Positions 10,470-21,600 are shown, numbered from the stretch's first letter. The stretch is DNA of 64,000 bases from Kingdonia uniflora (GCA_014058105.1 JACGCM010002776.1:1178001-1242000); one strand, 5' to 3'. Made by a program: numbers and translations. Notes: a model not told the origin generated them from the sequence alone.

Positions 10470-12860
10470 CTATCGGATGCGGCTGTAATGAGCAAACGGC
10501 TCCGGGTTAGTTTTGGGGGCAGGCTTTGCCACCTCAGGAGTTCCAAAAACATTCCAGAATCTTAGAGTTTCATCCCCTGCTGCCGAAGCTACAGTGCAAC
10601 CATCTGGACTCTGAAAAAAGTCGAAGATCAGAAAACTATAAAGCAAATGAAAAATGAATACAGAGTTTATTCTAAATGAAAATCAAAGTTTTCAATTCAT
10701 GTGTCAATTTACCATCTGGACTCTGAAAAAAGTCGAAGATCAGAAAACTATAAAGCAAATGAAAAATGAATACAGAGTTTATTCTAAATGAAAATCAAAG
10801 TTTTCAATTCATGTGTCAATTTACCTGTGCCATGTATAAAACTCTTGAAGTATGACCAGTGAGCTCAGCAATTTTAACCATAGATGGGTACTTCCAAAGA
10901 GTTAATTGATTGTTAGTAAACCCGTGAGAGCTTAATAATTCTCGCTCGTTCTTGTTCCAGAGCAAAGAGCACACTTGAGAACCTGTATCCACAGAATTCA
11001 AACAAGCACCGGTGTGGGTATTCCAGAATTTTATGCATCTGTCGCTTCCACCACCACCAGAGGCAAGCAAGTTACTCTGGAATGGACACCAAGTTAAAGC
11101 CTTCACCGCTGCTGTGTGGTCTTCAAGCCGGTGAAGCCATTGAGTTGGTGAGTTCGAAGAAGCTACGGATCGATCCCATATATGGAGAAGATTATCATTT
11201 CCTCCACTCGCTAAGTGCTGCCCTGAAGCGGACCACTTCAAACCACAAACCTCTTGGTGATGCCCTCTGTATGTGTCCACAATGTGTGACCTGATTCTGA
11301 CATCGTTGTTAACAATCTGACCATCCATTCCGCCAGTAGTAAGAATGTGATTGTTCCAAGCAAGAGACCCCACTCGTGAACTGTGCCCACCTTTTAGAGT
11401 TCTCAGTTGCCGGTTAGCTGTAGTGTCCCAAATTTCGACTTCAGAGTTGTTTAAGCCAACAGCAAGGTGGCGACCATCGGGGGCCCAGTTGACACTCGTC
11501 ACAGGACCATTTTCTTCATCTAGAGTCAAAAGTTCCGATGTAGAGGAATCGGAAGCATCCCATAGATAGACAGTGTTCCCGAGAGCAATTGCAAGTACAT
11601 TGCTGCTACCCCAATCCAATAAATTTAGATAGTAATCATCTAGTATTTCAGGGGCATCCAATGTCCTCTCGGATGTCTGCACATGATCAAACAATTTGAA
11701 GAATTTAGAACCTTGAAATCCAAATGTTCAAAAAGGACAAAAAAGGAGAATGGCATGCTAAATGCTTATCTAAATAAGCAAGACTTGAAAGCTTACTTGA
11801 GGGATGCTTCGTCGAGGCTTTACAGGTTTTGTTTGATGAACCCATGGAGAAGGTTCAAGGGACGGTGTTTCGACAGTTGGAGGCTTGTCCCTGAACGCTA
11901 GGATTCGGGTGCTGTTCATGTTGAAAAGTTCTGCAAGTTGCTTCCTATAAGCATCTTTCCCTGGAGAACTGGAGACCGGATTCTCTTGACACTTTGTAGC
12001 CAGCCAGCCACAAGCACGACCCATATCCATTGCAGACCGGTTCGGAATAAATCTATCCAACTGTTAAATTCCACAAAGAGACAATCAATCATCAAAACCT
12101 CAAAATAAACACAAAATATTTAACTTAACTTAACTAAGAGAACATGCATTGGGAGAGAATATACAAAATTTTACTAAACCCTAACCTAAAAAAATCTAAG
12201 ACAATCAATCATCAAAACCTCAAAATAAACACAAAATATTTAACTTAACTAAGAGAACATGCATTGGGAGAGAATATACAAAATTTTACTAAACCCTAAC
12301 CTAAAAAAATCTAAGACCACCCGGTCCTAAAAGGCCAAAACCCTTATCTTCAATAGAGGGAAAGAAAAGATTTTAATAAAATCCTAACATTTGCTTAGGG
12401 CGAAGACTTAACCAAGTTATTATTGAACCCCAGAAGGCAAAAAACCCTAAATTGGATTAAGGGGAAAACCCAATGTCAAAATAAAACCTAATTTCTAACT
12501 AATTCCCAATCAAAATCAAGGGAAAACCCAATTTTTGTAATCCAGATTTTGCCAATAGTTTCAATAAACCCCTAAACTGGATAGAGGGAAAAACACAATT
12601 TCAAAATCAAATCAAACCAAAACCCATTTCTAATAAATTCCCAATCTAGATATCATCAAGGCAAAAACCCTAATTTGGTTAATCTAAGAGAACCCAAATC
12701 ACAGAAATAAAAATCAATTAATCTAAAATTCCATCCTAACCCAATATCAGAAACAAGTAAACAAATAAAGGGGTATTGAAATAGTTTGAATTATACATAC
12801 ATTTTCGCTACCGCGTCTTCGGATGGGTTGTTCTTGAAGAGGGTATTGAGATTGAGACAT
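10470..12860 (-). CDS. CDC20: CDC20-type WD40 activator of the anaphase-promoting complex (4 exons)
   Basis: Complement of exons 12860-12801, 12060-11797, 11676-10825 and 10610-10470, all joined in phase 0 with GT..AG introns, giving 438 residues (plant CDC20 is usually near 450). Exon 1 encodes [20 protein letters not shown]. Exon 2 carries the C-box DRFIPNR (residues 22-28) and the Mad2-binding motif RILAF. Exons 3 and 4 form the seven-bladed WD40 propeller, with [15 protein letters not shown] and [13 protein letters not shown], and the protein ends in the IR tail (HYSRIR) that docks to the complex. Role: brings mitotic substrates to the APC/C ubiquitin ligase. The segment after the C-box ([16 protein letters not shown]) departs from the DYAHYMLTEG consensus. 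No stop or frameshift is present. Confidence 0.93.
10599..10822. repeat. 112-bp tandem duplication covering the exon 4 splice acceptor of CDC20
   Basis: 10599-10710 and 10711-10822 are near-perfect copies. Each contains the CAG acceptor and the first 12 bases of exon 4, so the gene has a decoy acceptor about 112 bp upstream of the real one. Confidence 0.95.
12081..12315. repeat. Tandem duplication (120 + 115 bp) in CDC20 intron 1
   Basis: Both copies start ACAATCAATCATCAAAACCTC. The second lacks one CTTAA unit. The arrangement is direct and adjacent, and entirely intronic. Confidence 0.95.
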
Positions 12861-13025
12861 GTTTGAAGATCCTACAAAACAAGAAGAGAACACAAACAAA
12901 GAAGAGAAACAAAGAGATCCTGCAAAACAAACAGAGAACCAAATCAAACTGGAAGAGAAATATAACTAAATAAAACACAGAGATTAATGGCGTTGCTAAT
13001 GATCTTTAGCGTTGCAGAGAGCGAA

Positions 13026-13030
<5 letters not shown>

Positions 13031-13061
<31 letters not shown>
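13031..13061. repeat. (GA)n microsatellite in the CDC20 5' leader
   Basis: About 15 GA units between the TATA box and the start codon, read as CT on the transcribed sense strand, a pyrimidine-rich leader common in plant promoters. Confidence 0.9.
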
Positions 13062-13063
<2 letters not shown>

Positions 13064-13090
13064 GTGTGAAGGAGTGGGGTCTGATGAGCT

Positions 13091-13100
13091 CCATTTATAC
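13091..13100 (-). promoter_or_regulatory. TATA box of CDC20
   Basis: Minus-strand GTATAAATGG about 235 bp upstream of the start codon at 12860. It is the only good TATA match in the proximal upstream region. Confidence 0.6.
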
Positions 13101-13137
13101 AAGTTTAAGTATTATAGGCAAGAAATAAACCCTAATA

Positions 13138-13165
13138 AACGGCTATATTGTCAAATAGAGCCGTT
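13138..13165. promoter_or_regulatory. Inverted pair of AACGG (MSA-like) cores upstream of CDC20
   Basis: AACGGCTAT at 13138-13146 and its near mirror ATAGAGCCGTT at 13155-13165, about 40-75 bp upstream of the TATA box. AACGG is the core of the mitosis-specific activator bound by three-repeat MYB proteins at G2/M genes, which fits a CDC20 promoter. Confidence 0.6.
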
Positions 13166-13605
13166 GTTTTTTTAATGGACAAAACTACCCCATGCAACTT
13201 TTACACATCTTAATATGGATTATGGATGATCTGACCCAAAAGCGGGTCCAACGTGGTTTTGATGGGACCCTAAATGTGAAGGATGTATAGGGATTCGTAA
13301 CCCTCAAGTTTCCAATCCCATGGGGTTTCGAATCCTCCTTCACCAAAGGAGGAGGGTCCGTTCAGAACCACCACTGGGCAAAGTGCAAAGTGCAAAGTGC
13401 TGCTCAATGCTTTTGGGCCTTTAGCTTCAGATGTGAGAAAACATAATCATAACTCATACCATTTTAAGGTTTGTTCCTACAAGTTGTAATAGATTTATAA
13501 TGAAGGAAATATCATAATGTAACCACGGTTTCATCTACATTCTAAAGAAAAAAAAAAGAAGGTAAAATTAGGGTTTTATTTTCGAAATTTTTGAGTTAAG
13601 TATCT
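13166..13605. other. Intergenic DNA upstream of CDC20
   Basis: No coding signal. It contains three copies of GTGCAAA (13380-13400) and is otherwise unremarkable. Confidence 0.4.
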
Positions 13606-13802
13606 TGTGTTAGGAACCATTCAGACTGGGCCCAACCCAAATTGGGTTTGGGTTGCCCACCACTTCTAACCTAGAAAGTTTTAAGGCTTCTATTTATAAC
13701 CCTATAAGGGCTCTGTATTATGTAACTTAAGGAAAGCCTACATTCTCTCTCTCTATTTGTAATTATGATATTAGATAGTTGTGTTAGCTTTTGTTCATAA
13801 CA
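13606..13802 (+). mobile_element. Putative short 5' LTR of a second copia element
   Basis: 197 bp starting TGTGTTAGGAACC and ending TTCATAACA, with TATTTATAACCC near 13690. It is followed by TTTATCAGCATCGACTTTAAG, which looks like the primer region found after the LTR in one group of plant copia elements. A matching gag lies downstream. Confidence 0.45.
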
Positions 13803-13846
13803 CTTTATCAGCATCGACTTTAAGATGAGCTTATTGGTTTATTGAT

Positions 13847-13850
<4 letters not shown>

Positions 13851-13919
<69 letters not shown>
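13851..13919. repeat. (TC)n microsatellite
   Basis: About 34 uninterrupted TC units in the leader of the second copia element, 50 bp after its putative LTR. Confidence 0.98.
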
Positions 13920-13921
<2 letters not shown>

Positions 13922-14397
13922 TTTGGGTAATTAGCATTGTGGAGAGGTATAATACAATCTTTACGTTATATTATGTTGTTTCACGATTCAATACATGTTA
14001 GATCTATCGTATATTACAAGTTTAGATCTGATTTGATGAAAAAAAATGAAGATTTTGGACATTTTTTAACCTATTTTTTACCATTTTCTAAGGGATGTTT
14101 ACAAAGGTATTTTAGGGGATTTTTTCATTAACATTAGACTTCAGTAGTATTTTGTAGCGAAGCCTGCGCTCCAACGATCACAGACGTATATTACATGCCT
14201 TCTGAAAGTGAACGGATTGTCGGGAAATTGGCCGTGAAAACAGCGAAAAACCACGATGAATCTGCCAAAAAAAAAAATAGTGTCTGACATAAGGATGATG
14301 TCATCCTTGAGTTTATAGCCTGCTGATGTCATCAGACTGTGGTGGGACCTACAATGCTGATGTGTCATTCCAAGAGAGCCGTACCAATGGGTCCTAC

Positions 14398-14575
14398 ACG
14401 TACTGACGTGGCACCAGTAGGTCCTACAAGTGCTGGCATAACATGCTGACGTGGCACTGCCACGTGACATTCTGACGTGGGATCTAAGACCTACGGAGCT
14501 GACGTATCACGCACACGTACTGCCACGTGCCGTGGTCAGAGACATGTCACATGTCACAGAGACACAGCGACACGT
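14398..14575. promoter_or_regulatory. Cluster of nine ACGT (bZIP-type) cores
   Basis: ACGT occurs at about 14398, 14406, 14449, 14462, 14475, 14502, 14515, 14525 and 14572, mostly as GACGTGG, CCACGTG or TGACGT. These are G-box/C-box-like contexts. No gene is clearly driven by it, and it lies between the copia LTR and gag. Confidence 0.4.
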
Positions 14576-14745
14576 CCAACGGTCCAAAACCCAGTCTAGT
14601 CTGGTCCAAACCTGGTCTAAATGATCCTAACCGATTCAAACTTGGTCTGAACCAATCTGACTCGGTCAGACCAGGTCTGAACTCGGTTCAAACCCAAATT
14701 TCGGTCTTGAGCCCAGTTCAGACCAATCCAACCTTAGTCGTACCA
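14576..14745. repeat. Degenerate GGTC(C/T)AAAC-type repeat
   Basis: Roughly a dozen imperfect units such as GGTCCAAAC, GGTCTGAAC and GGTTCAAAC in both orientations. Low-complexity and not coding. Confidence 0.7.
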
Positions 14746-14979
14746 ATTTAAAAAAAAATGGATTTTTTTTTGTTTTTCATTTCTTTTTTCTATAATTTGT
14801 TTGACCTCTTGGAGGACCCTATTTTTGATTTTATGGGAAAACAAATAGATGAGGGTTAAACACATTATAGTTTTTATTTACAAACATTTTATATTATATA
14901 TAAAATAACCTTTTAATTTACCTAATCTCTTGGTGTACGAGCATCAAACTCCATCTGAAAAAAAATAAACATCTCACAT

Positions 14980-15810
14980 TCGATTGTTACAGATGACACT
15001 GTCTCTGAACCACTCAAGGCATTGACCAAATTGGTTATGCACACCCACCCACCTTTAGCCGGAGTTGAAGTTTGAGCACCTATGTCGCGGAGATCCATAT
15101 GAGTTACAGAGATGCTTAGAGCTAGGTCTTCAGCAAATCCTAAGGAAGCCTAAAAACTGTAACCGCTGGAACAACTTGAGGTTCCGTGACTTGAAGATTG
15201 TGGGTGACTGTAACTCATTAATCCATAAAATCTTGTCGACAATTAGGCTCAGTAATGATTATGTCTTCGTGGGAGAGATGTTGCACAAGAGTTTCTCCAC
15301 ATTTTTCATATTCACAAGCTACTCTCAGGGATCAGTATGAGAAATTATAATTCATGAGTCATGCAAATCTGATTCAACTCTTGCTCATTGATGAACATGA
15401 GGGCAAAGTTGTTTTGAAGAAAAACAAGAGATATCCACCTAGGAGGAGGATATCTGTTGCACGGAAAATCTTATATGATGACTAAGACAACTAGGAACAG
15501 GGTTTTGGAAGTGGATATATGACTGAAGGCGAGAATCGGGGATTCCTTGGCCCTCAAAAGAGTAAAGTTTTAAAAAGTTGGTAAACTACAAAAATCGAAG
15601 AAGATCAAAAAGCCAGATTACGACTCTCCTTGCTTGAGATGTGGCATAGCTGGATATTGGGTATGAAACTGCAATGTACCAAGGGTGCCCAAAGTCAACA
15701 GAGTCCAGGCTTACCACATCACCACTGACAAAACTTCTATGACTATAGAGTTTGCGACGGTTGACTTCTTCGGCGAGACTGATGCCGGCATGGATCAACG
15801 CATGGAGTAA
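14980..15810 (+). pseudogene. Copia gag remnant of the second element
   Basis: The start resembles the gag leader SEPLKALTKLV. Frame 15065-15340 has DPYELQRCLELGLQQILRK, WNNLRFRDLKIVGDCNS and EMLHKSFSTF, matching the gag order of copia elements (DPYELW, WxHLRFQDFKTVSEYNS, LEKTFSTFHAS). Other frames continue with DQYEK, LLLIDEHEGKVVLKKN and a zinc knuckle CLRCGIAGYWV-stop-NC near 15635-15670, whose histidine is tyrosine. The end is YHITTDKTSMTIEFATVDFF. Many stops. Only gag and a protease scrap remain of this element. Confidence 0.75.
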
Positions 15811-16142
15811 TCAGTAACGATATTACAATAGATATGTAATGTCACAGTAGAGAGCACTAGTAGTTTCTTTTCTTTTGTTGCAAAGACTCAATTTACTTTT
15901 TACTAGCATTTTTTATTATGTTGGGAATAGATCATTTATATTTAATAAAGTGCTCGTATAGTATAGTAATTCATCTATGAGATTTTACTTTTGTTAAAAT
16001 TATGGTTATTCAAATTATTGCTTAGTATAGTAATTAATTTACTGTATAAATAGTTCTTAATCTGCTATATATACAGGTAGCCCATGAATATCTCTGCTCA
16101 TAGAGTACTAATTGATAATAAGACAAGTCGCAACACAAGTTT

Positions 16143-16259
16143 GTTGACAATGGTACCCCGCACTCGATCCTTCTAGATAAACGGTATTTCTCAAGCATGA
16201 CTGCGTATGTCGAGGACTTTCAAACAATTATTGGGTCGATTAGTATCATACGATACTGA
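16143..16259 (+). pseudogene. Copia protease fragment
   Basis: Encodes VDNGTPHSILLDKRYFSSMT and VEDFQTIIGSISIIR, which fits the copia protease start (V-D-S-G/A-T-T-H-T-I-L-x-x-K-x-Y-F). The active-site serine is asparagine. The reading stops just before the Tat LTR at 16325, which probably interrupted the copia element. Confidence 0.65.
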
Positions 16260-16324
16260 GTATCAAGTTTGTGTTGTTTGCTAGTAAATCTCCCGAGAAT
16301 TTACTGAGTTTTAGAGACATACAT

Positions 16325-16865
16325 TGTAAGGACTTAACTTCGTAGCTCGAAACGTCTCTTACACCAAGAAACTTGTAGCACAAATAATTGTAAACTAGTA
16401 ACAAAATATATAACACGAGTTTAGCATGGAAACCTTTGAATAGGTAAAAACCACGACCTCAACTTGAGGATTTTAAAGAATGACTTTATTGCTCAACTAT
16501 TACAAGTTACAAAAGGTAAGTGTTCTAGAATATATCTTACCATGTATTTTTTATCTCCAAAAATCCTTCCCTATCTTTGATCACCTCTATCTAATTAATA
16601 AATTTTACCATAATGGGTGGCAGCACATTCTCCAGGATTGGGGAAAGAGTGGCGAAGTTTCTGGAGATCATTCCTGTAATTGCCAGTTCGTAGGGACATG
16701 TGCTCTTGACTTATTCTTCTATATCCTTGGTGGGCTCAAGCCATGTCATTTTCTTGTTCGTGGTCCAGGTTTCAATATTGATAGGGTGTATAACTTCTAG
16801 ATTTTATGTGGGCTTGACAATTTGGTTGTTCGCTGTAACATTAGCTCTAGGGACAAGTCCCTACA
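16325..16865 (-). repeat. Left (3') LTR of the Tat composite
   Basis: 541 bp, beginning TGTAAGGAC and ending GTCCCTACA on the plus strand. Diverged from but alignable to 34320 onwards (CTCTTACACCAA, CACGACCTCAACTTGAGGAT, TCGTGGTCCAGGT). Followed by the polypurine tract. Confidence 0.8.
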
Positions 16866-16867
16866 AT

Positions 16868-16878
16868 TGCCCCCTCTC
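16868..16878 (-). other. Polypurine tract of the Tat composite
   Basis: Minus-strand GAGAGGGGGCA next to the LTR start, the expected place for second-strand priming. Confidence 0.7.
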
Positions 16879-17191
16879 AACTGAAAGCACGAGTGTCTTG
16901 AGTTGAGAAGTTTGAATCGATCTTGATGTTTGAATTGAATTGGTCTGTCTATGAAAGTGATCCTTGGATTTAATATTGACCTTTAATTATCATTCTTGGA
17001 ATTGTTGTTGACTGTTGGAGACTGGATCATTGCAATTGATGTTGATTGTTGAAGTTCCCATGAACTGTTTCTTTTAATACTGATTACCTTAGAATTGATT
17101 ACAAAAATTGAATGTAATAACTGCTATAAGTGCTGGTTTTTTGTCTCGTGGCCCACATTCTTCTCCCCAAGTACATTCTTCTCTAACATTT

Positions 17192-17506
17192 ATGTCTGCA
17201 AGCGATAATAGTCATGACTAGAGGCTTAACCCGAGAGGCTAGCTTCAACTTTGATATTTTGGGACTTAGTCCCTTGTTGATGAGACTCCTATCCCTATCC
17301 CACAAATATACCATGGCATGACAGAGGAGGAGGTGGAGGAAGCAGATGAAGACTTCTTTCAGATGTTCTGATTTTATTACATCATTAAGACGGAACAGCA
17401 GTGTCAGGATGGTCTGCGTCGCATTGCAAAATAGGCCATCTTGGAAGACGATGAAGCTACTGGTGTTCTCCTGAAGAGGTCCCGTGGTTGCCCTATTTGT
17501 GATTAG
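17192..17506 (+). pseudogene. Small acidic additional reading frame in the Tat 3' region
   Basis: One continuous 104-codon frame on the plus strand, antisense to the element, broken by several internal stops that are mostly TAG. It starts MSASDNSHD. The centre is HGMTEEEVEEADEDFFQMF, then KTEQQCQDGLRRIAK, and the end is KRSRGCPICD with a CxxC-like pair. AATAAAA follows at about 17527. I do not recognise the family. That one frame stays alignable end to end despite the stops suggests a former protein. Confidence 0.4.
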
Positions 17507-17801
17507 TGTTATGTATTTTTTAAGTAATAAAATGTTTCTTTCAAATTGTTGTTGTCGAACTGATATAATAGTATTCTATATTGTTTTTGTATTATATTTT
17601 TTTATGTACTAATTGAAATGAATTTCGAACTATGATGGCATTATGTTTAATTTGACAAAATAATATTTTCTATATGTTACAATTTCTCTCAACATGTACA
17701 TTATCTATTATGGGTAACTGTGACAACATGTGTTTTTTTATCTCGTAATATTCCTATTCCTTGATATACGTGATTTGATATGATCCATGTTTCTGTTTAT
17801 C

Positions 17802-17809
17802 TATAAATA
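17802..17809 (+). promoter_or_regulatory. TATA box before the small reading frame at 17844
   Basis: TATAAATA in CTATAAATAG, 35 bp upstream of the ATG. Confidence 0.5.
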
Positions 17810-17843
17810 GTGTGAGTTGGCCAATAAGTTATGCATAGGAATT

Positions 17844-18152
17844 ATGGTGAGAACTCGCTCGTAGAGGGCTCGTCAGGCTATTGAAGGGAATTTGGTGATA
17901 AAGGTTTCCAAAGTACGTGAACAAATTTTTGGATTGCTCGGTTATGACACTGAGATACCTATTTCAATTTTGCAGGTGGAAGGTTTGAATTTAAAGGAAA
18001 GAGAAATCGATGTGGATCGGCGCTTTCAGTGCGAGGTGTTTCGTGATATGATTGTCGAGCCTGAAACTCGAAAGATTGATGTGAGAGAGATTGCTTATGA
18101 TGAGATATTCGAGGAGGACGAGATGATCGTTGGGGGCGTATTAAGTTATTAG
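17844..18152 (+). pseudogene. Small additional reading frame, basic N-terminus (MVRTRS...)
   Basis: 102 codons on the plus strand, antisense to the retroelement. The only break is TAG at codon 7 (17862-17864), in a place where CAG would restore the frame. The N-terminus MVRTRS-stop-RARQAIEG is basic. The rest is charged (VREQIFGLLGYDTEI, LKEREIDVDRRFQCEVF, EIFEEDEMIVGGVL). No known domain. It sits between the LTR and the larger additional gene and has its own TATA box, so it may be a separate transcription unit carried by the element. Confidence 0.45.
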
Positions 18153-18695
18153 ATGTGGTGTTGTGGGGCACCTCAGTTGTTTTAAGTATAATTATTTTTA
18201 GAAGTTTGATTTATTTGTAGGTCGTTTTATTGGGATTGGTGAAATAATGTGGATAATATTTTTAGTTTTGACATTTCATAATTTTCTTATTAATTGCTAT
18301 GTATTATGGTAAAATAATTTAAATTTTGAAAAAAAAAAAAACATTGGAATATTCGTTCATTTACTTGTAAATAAGGTAGATCATTATGTTTAGGATTGTT
18401 AGATGTGTAGAGGAACTTGGAGGTCTGTAAAAAAAAAAAAAATAGAAGTTTGATTCCTATGTAACGAGCCATTTAACTATAATATAAATGGGGAAGTCTG
18501 AGTGGAGGGTGGGCTGGAGAGAAAGAAAGAGAGATTTGTCTCACTCTAAGTATTTTTATGGTGGTAATGATGAAAAGGGTTCGGATTTCAAAAGGTATGC
18601 GTGGCTGACATGAAAAGAGGAAAGAACACCTCAGTTCAAAAACCAAGAACAACTAGCACAATTCTCAATAACTGTCAGCAATTTGAGGGACGACT

Positions 18696-21600
18696 TATAA
18701 ATATATCTCCTTCATTCAAAAAGTTATACACATCAGAGAGAAGAAATTATAGAGGGAGAGAAACAGAGAAAAGATTACACTATTGAAATTCTAGTAAAAG
18801 AAAATAAGAGAAGGTGACTCGCTCTAACAGAGTGGAAGAGATTGTATTTGCTTTGAAGGCAGAACGCTCTGTGAAGAAGGAAAAGACTATTGTTTCGAAT
18901 TCATTTTCTGTCACTGAAGGTTAGTGGAGTTTGCTTTGTCAATTGTAATTTATTGTTCTTGTTGTATGCAATTTCTGGGGATTTTCTTGATTCTTTTCCC
19001 TCTAGTTGTTATTTGAATTTTGAAATACATCTGGAAAGTCTGTTTGTTATTTACTCAAAATTAGGGGAAAATAAAATTTACTTTTTTGTTTTGATATTTA
19101 ATTATAGACATTATAGTAAATTGTATATTATATGTTATAATATTAGCATATATGAATTATTATATGTTGTAATTAAGATTTTCGAAGTGAGAGACTGGAA
19201 TTGATACATACCTGGACCTCGATGTAGGTTTAGATGCATGATAAAGTATTAATAAGTAGGATACCCTCTAATTCGATCTCTTCATTCGAGATGAACCCCA
19301 CTAGATTAGGCCAAATTAGAAATGAATAAAACATAGATAATGAAGAGGTAACCTCTGTTGATTATAAGGTCGATCCCCGTAGTAATAGGATTTCTGATAA
19401 TGAGTCACTATTTGCCGACGAGGTCAAATTAAGTTTAGATGATGATGGTGATGGTCATGCCAATTTTCCTGGCATCTTATATAGACATCCAGTAGGGGAT
19501 GACCCCAAGAGGGAGTTTTGTAAGTACAAAGGTAGCCAGAAGGATATGTGGGGAGGTGTAATAGAGTATAGGGGGCAAAATGTATAGGGAGTACTTTGAC
19601 GGTGACGAGTCAGACGACATAAAGGAAGGATTTCTTTGCTTTCCTTCTCAGTTTGATTATGGACTGAGTGTTCCTCTAAGAAATTTAGCAAATGGTGTAG
19701 TGAATGGAATCAGAGCTTGCCCTACCCAATTAAATAGGAATGCATATGAGGTGATTAGTATTTGTGAAACACCTAATTCAAAGTGGGCTAACGAAGGGAG
19801 GGAAAAGAGATTAACCTCGGAAGATGTATTAAAGTATTATAATGTTAAGTACTTTAGCGCCACTGGGGGTGCTTATTTCTCGATAGTCTATCCAGGGCCT
19901 CAATTTTTTGACCTTGATTATGCTGGGAAAGTGTGGAATGACAACCTGGCTTTGGTGAGGAGAGAATGTATATAACGAGCCCATGAAGACCAACTTAATC
20001 TATCATATAGATCGCTTAAGGAATAAAAGTAGATATGTTTTTTTCTTTTTATTATTTTGAACTGTATTCCTTTATTTTGCTATGTTTCTAACATGATTGC
20101 TTTTGTTTTGTAGATCCTTAGTGTAACGTTGCCAAAGTAGAGTCTCTTGTCGACGTGGTAGCTCGGGAAGGTACGAAACTCCAAGTTGTATTGGACGACC
20201 TTGGTATAAGTAGGCATAAGAGAGTGAACAACAAATCGTTCAGGGTTTAGAAATCCTAGGCGAAGAAGATAGCTAATATCGGTAAGGTTGGGTCCACTTC
20301 GGTGGCCTTTTTTCCTACTTTTGATACATTTGGTGTTGTTATTTTGAAGGTCGTGAAGGCCCCAGAGATGCCTCTTTGGCCACGCCCATCAAGGACTAGT
20401 TAGGTCAATCCAGGCCAAAAAAGGGATAAGAAGAAAAACTTGAAGAATACTCCCTCGACTCTATTACGGGAGATATCGATGAGGCTAAAAGCTCCTTGAA
20501 GAAGAGAAGGTTAGTTGATACTCTTTCAGTTCCTATTGAGGTCGCAACAAAGGAAGCTTTTACAGAGCCTAGGGTGGATAAAGATATGTTGGCCCTGCAA
20601 AATAGCTTTAGGACCCTTGCTATGACGGATGTTGCTGAAGTAAAATTTGTTGTGGAAGTCGAGCTTCGGAAGGTAAATTGAGGTACCTTTGTATTTACAT
20701 TATTGTTATTTGTAGTTCGTATACTTAGGATATATTATGTTCAGGTATCACACGTTCTGAAGGGCCTGGTTCTCGGTATCAGGGATGGGAAAAGCCTGTT
20801 GTCGGAGAGGCAATTGAGCTAGAGAGGGAGTTGGCAAGTGAGCGGGCCAAGCTGGTAGAGGAGAAGATTATGTCGAGTGTCGAGATTTCTAACCTAAAAA
20901 CTTTGTTCCAGCTAATCATGGACTACACTTGAGTGAAAGACCACTGAAAATATTAATGAAGTTACTGCTGCTCGTGACAATCTTGCTCAGCACTTGCAGG
21001 AGGATGGCTACTTGGATGTCGACATCTTGGACATTGTTGTAGGGTAATTTGCTGAAGTTGTCAGGCCTGGTGAGGAAGATGAGGAAGTGGTTACCACTCG
21101 GTCTTTGACTCGAGAGACTATTTCTGGTTTGGATGGTACTGACCGGGGAAACTCAAGCTCGAGAGGCAGATACCCAGGATAAGGTAGGGTAATCTCTTTG
21201 TAAATTTTTTGGGAAAGTAGTTTAAATTGTTAGTAGGTTGTAAGCTTTTGGATTAGGTTAATGGATTGTTTTTTGTGTTCATTGTTTGACATTTGAATTT
21301 TAATTTATAGGATATTAACGAACTAAAATTGGTTATTGACACTTTATGGAAAGAGCTAGCTAGGGAGAAAAATTTATTAATTGTAGCAGCTCTTTTCACT
21401 GCACATACTAAGGCTCCGTAGAGAGAATATAAAGTTCTTAGTGAAGTAAATTGGAGAAGTCTGTATGATGCACAACTAGGCTGGGACAAAGCAAAAATTT
21501 CAAAGGATGAAGTAGTTAGGTATATTAAAAGTCGACCCTTTTTGCCTGGTGGTATTAGGGAAAATACTCCAGAAGTAACTAAGGACCTTATGATGCTGAC

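Noticed and set aside
11082..11569. Plus-strand reading frames of 70 and 72 codons
   Set aside because: They are antisense to exon 3 of CDC20, whose WD40 translation is clearly the real one.
12861..12947. Upstream extension of CDC20 exon 1 (an in-frame methionine at 12947 before MSQSQ)
   Set aside because: The extra residues are a Phe/Ser/Val run with no match to CDC20 N-termini and fit 5' leader; the ATG at 12860 gives the usual family start.
14527..14751. 74-codon plus-strand frame rich in Pro/Asn/Ser
   Set aside because: It is the translation of the GGTCCAAAC repeat, not a protein family.
19455..19691. Minus-strand frame of 78 codons
   Set aside because: Shadow of exon 2 of the additional gene A, whose plus-strand translation is conserved in copy B.
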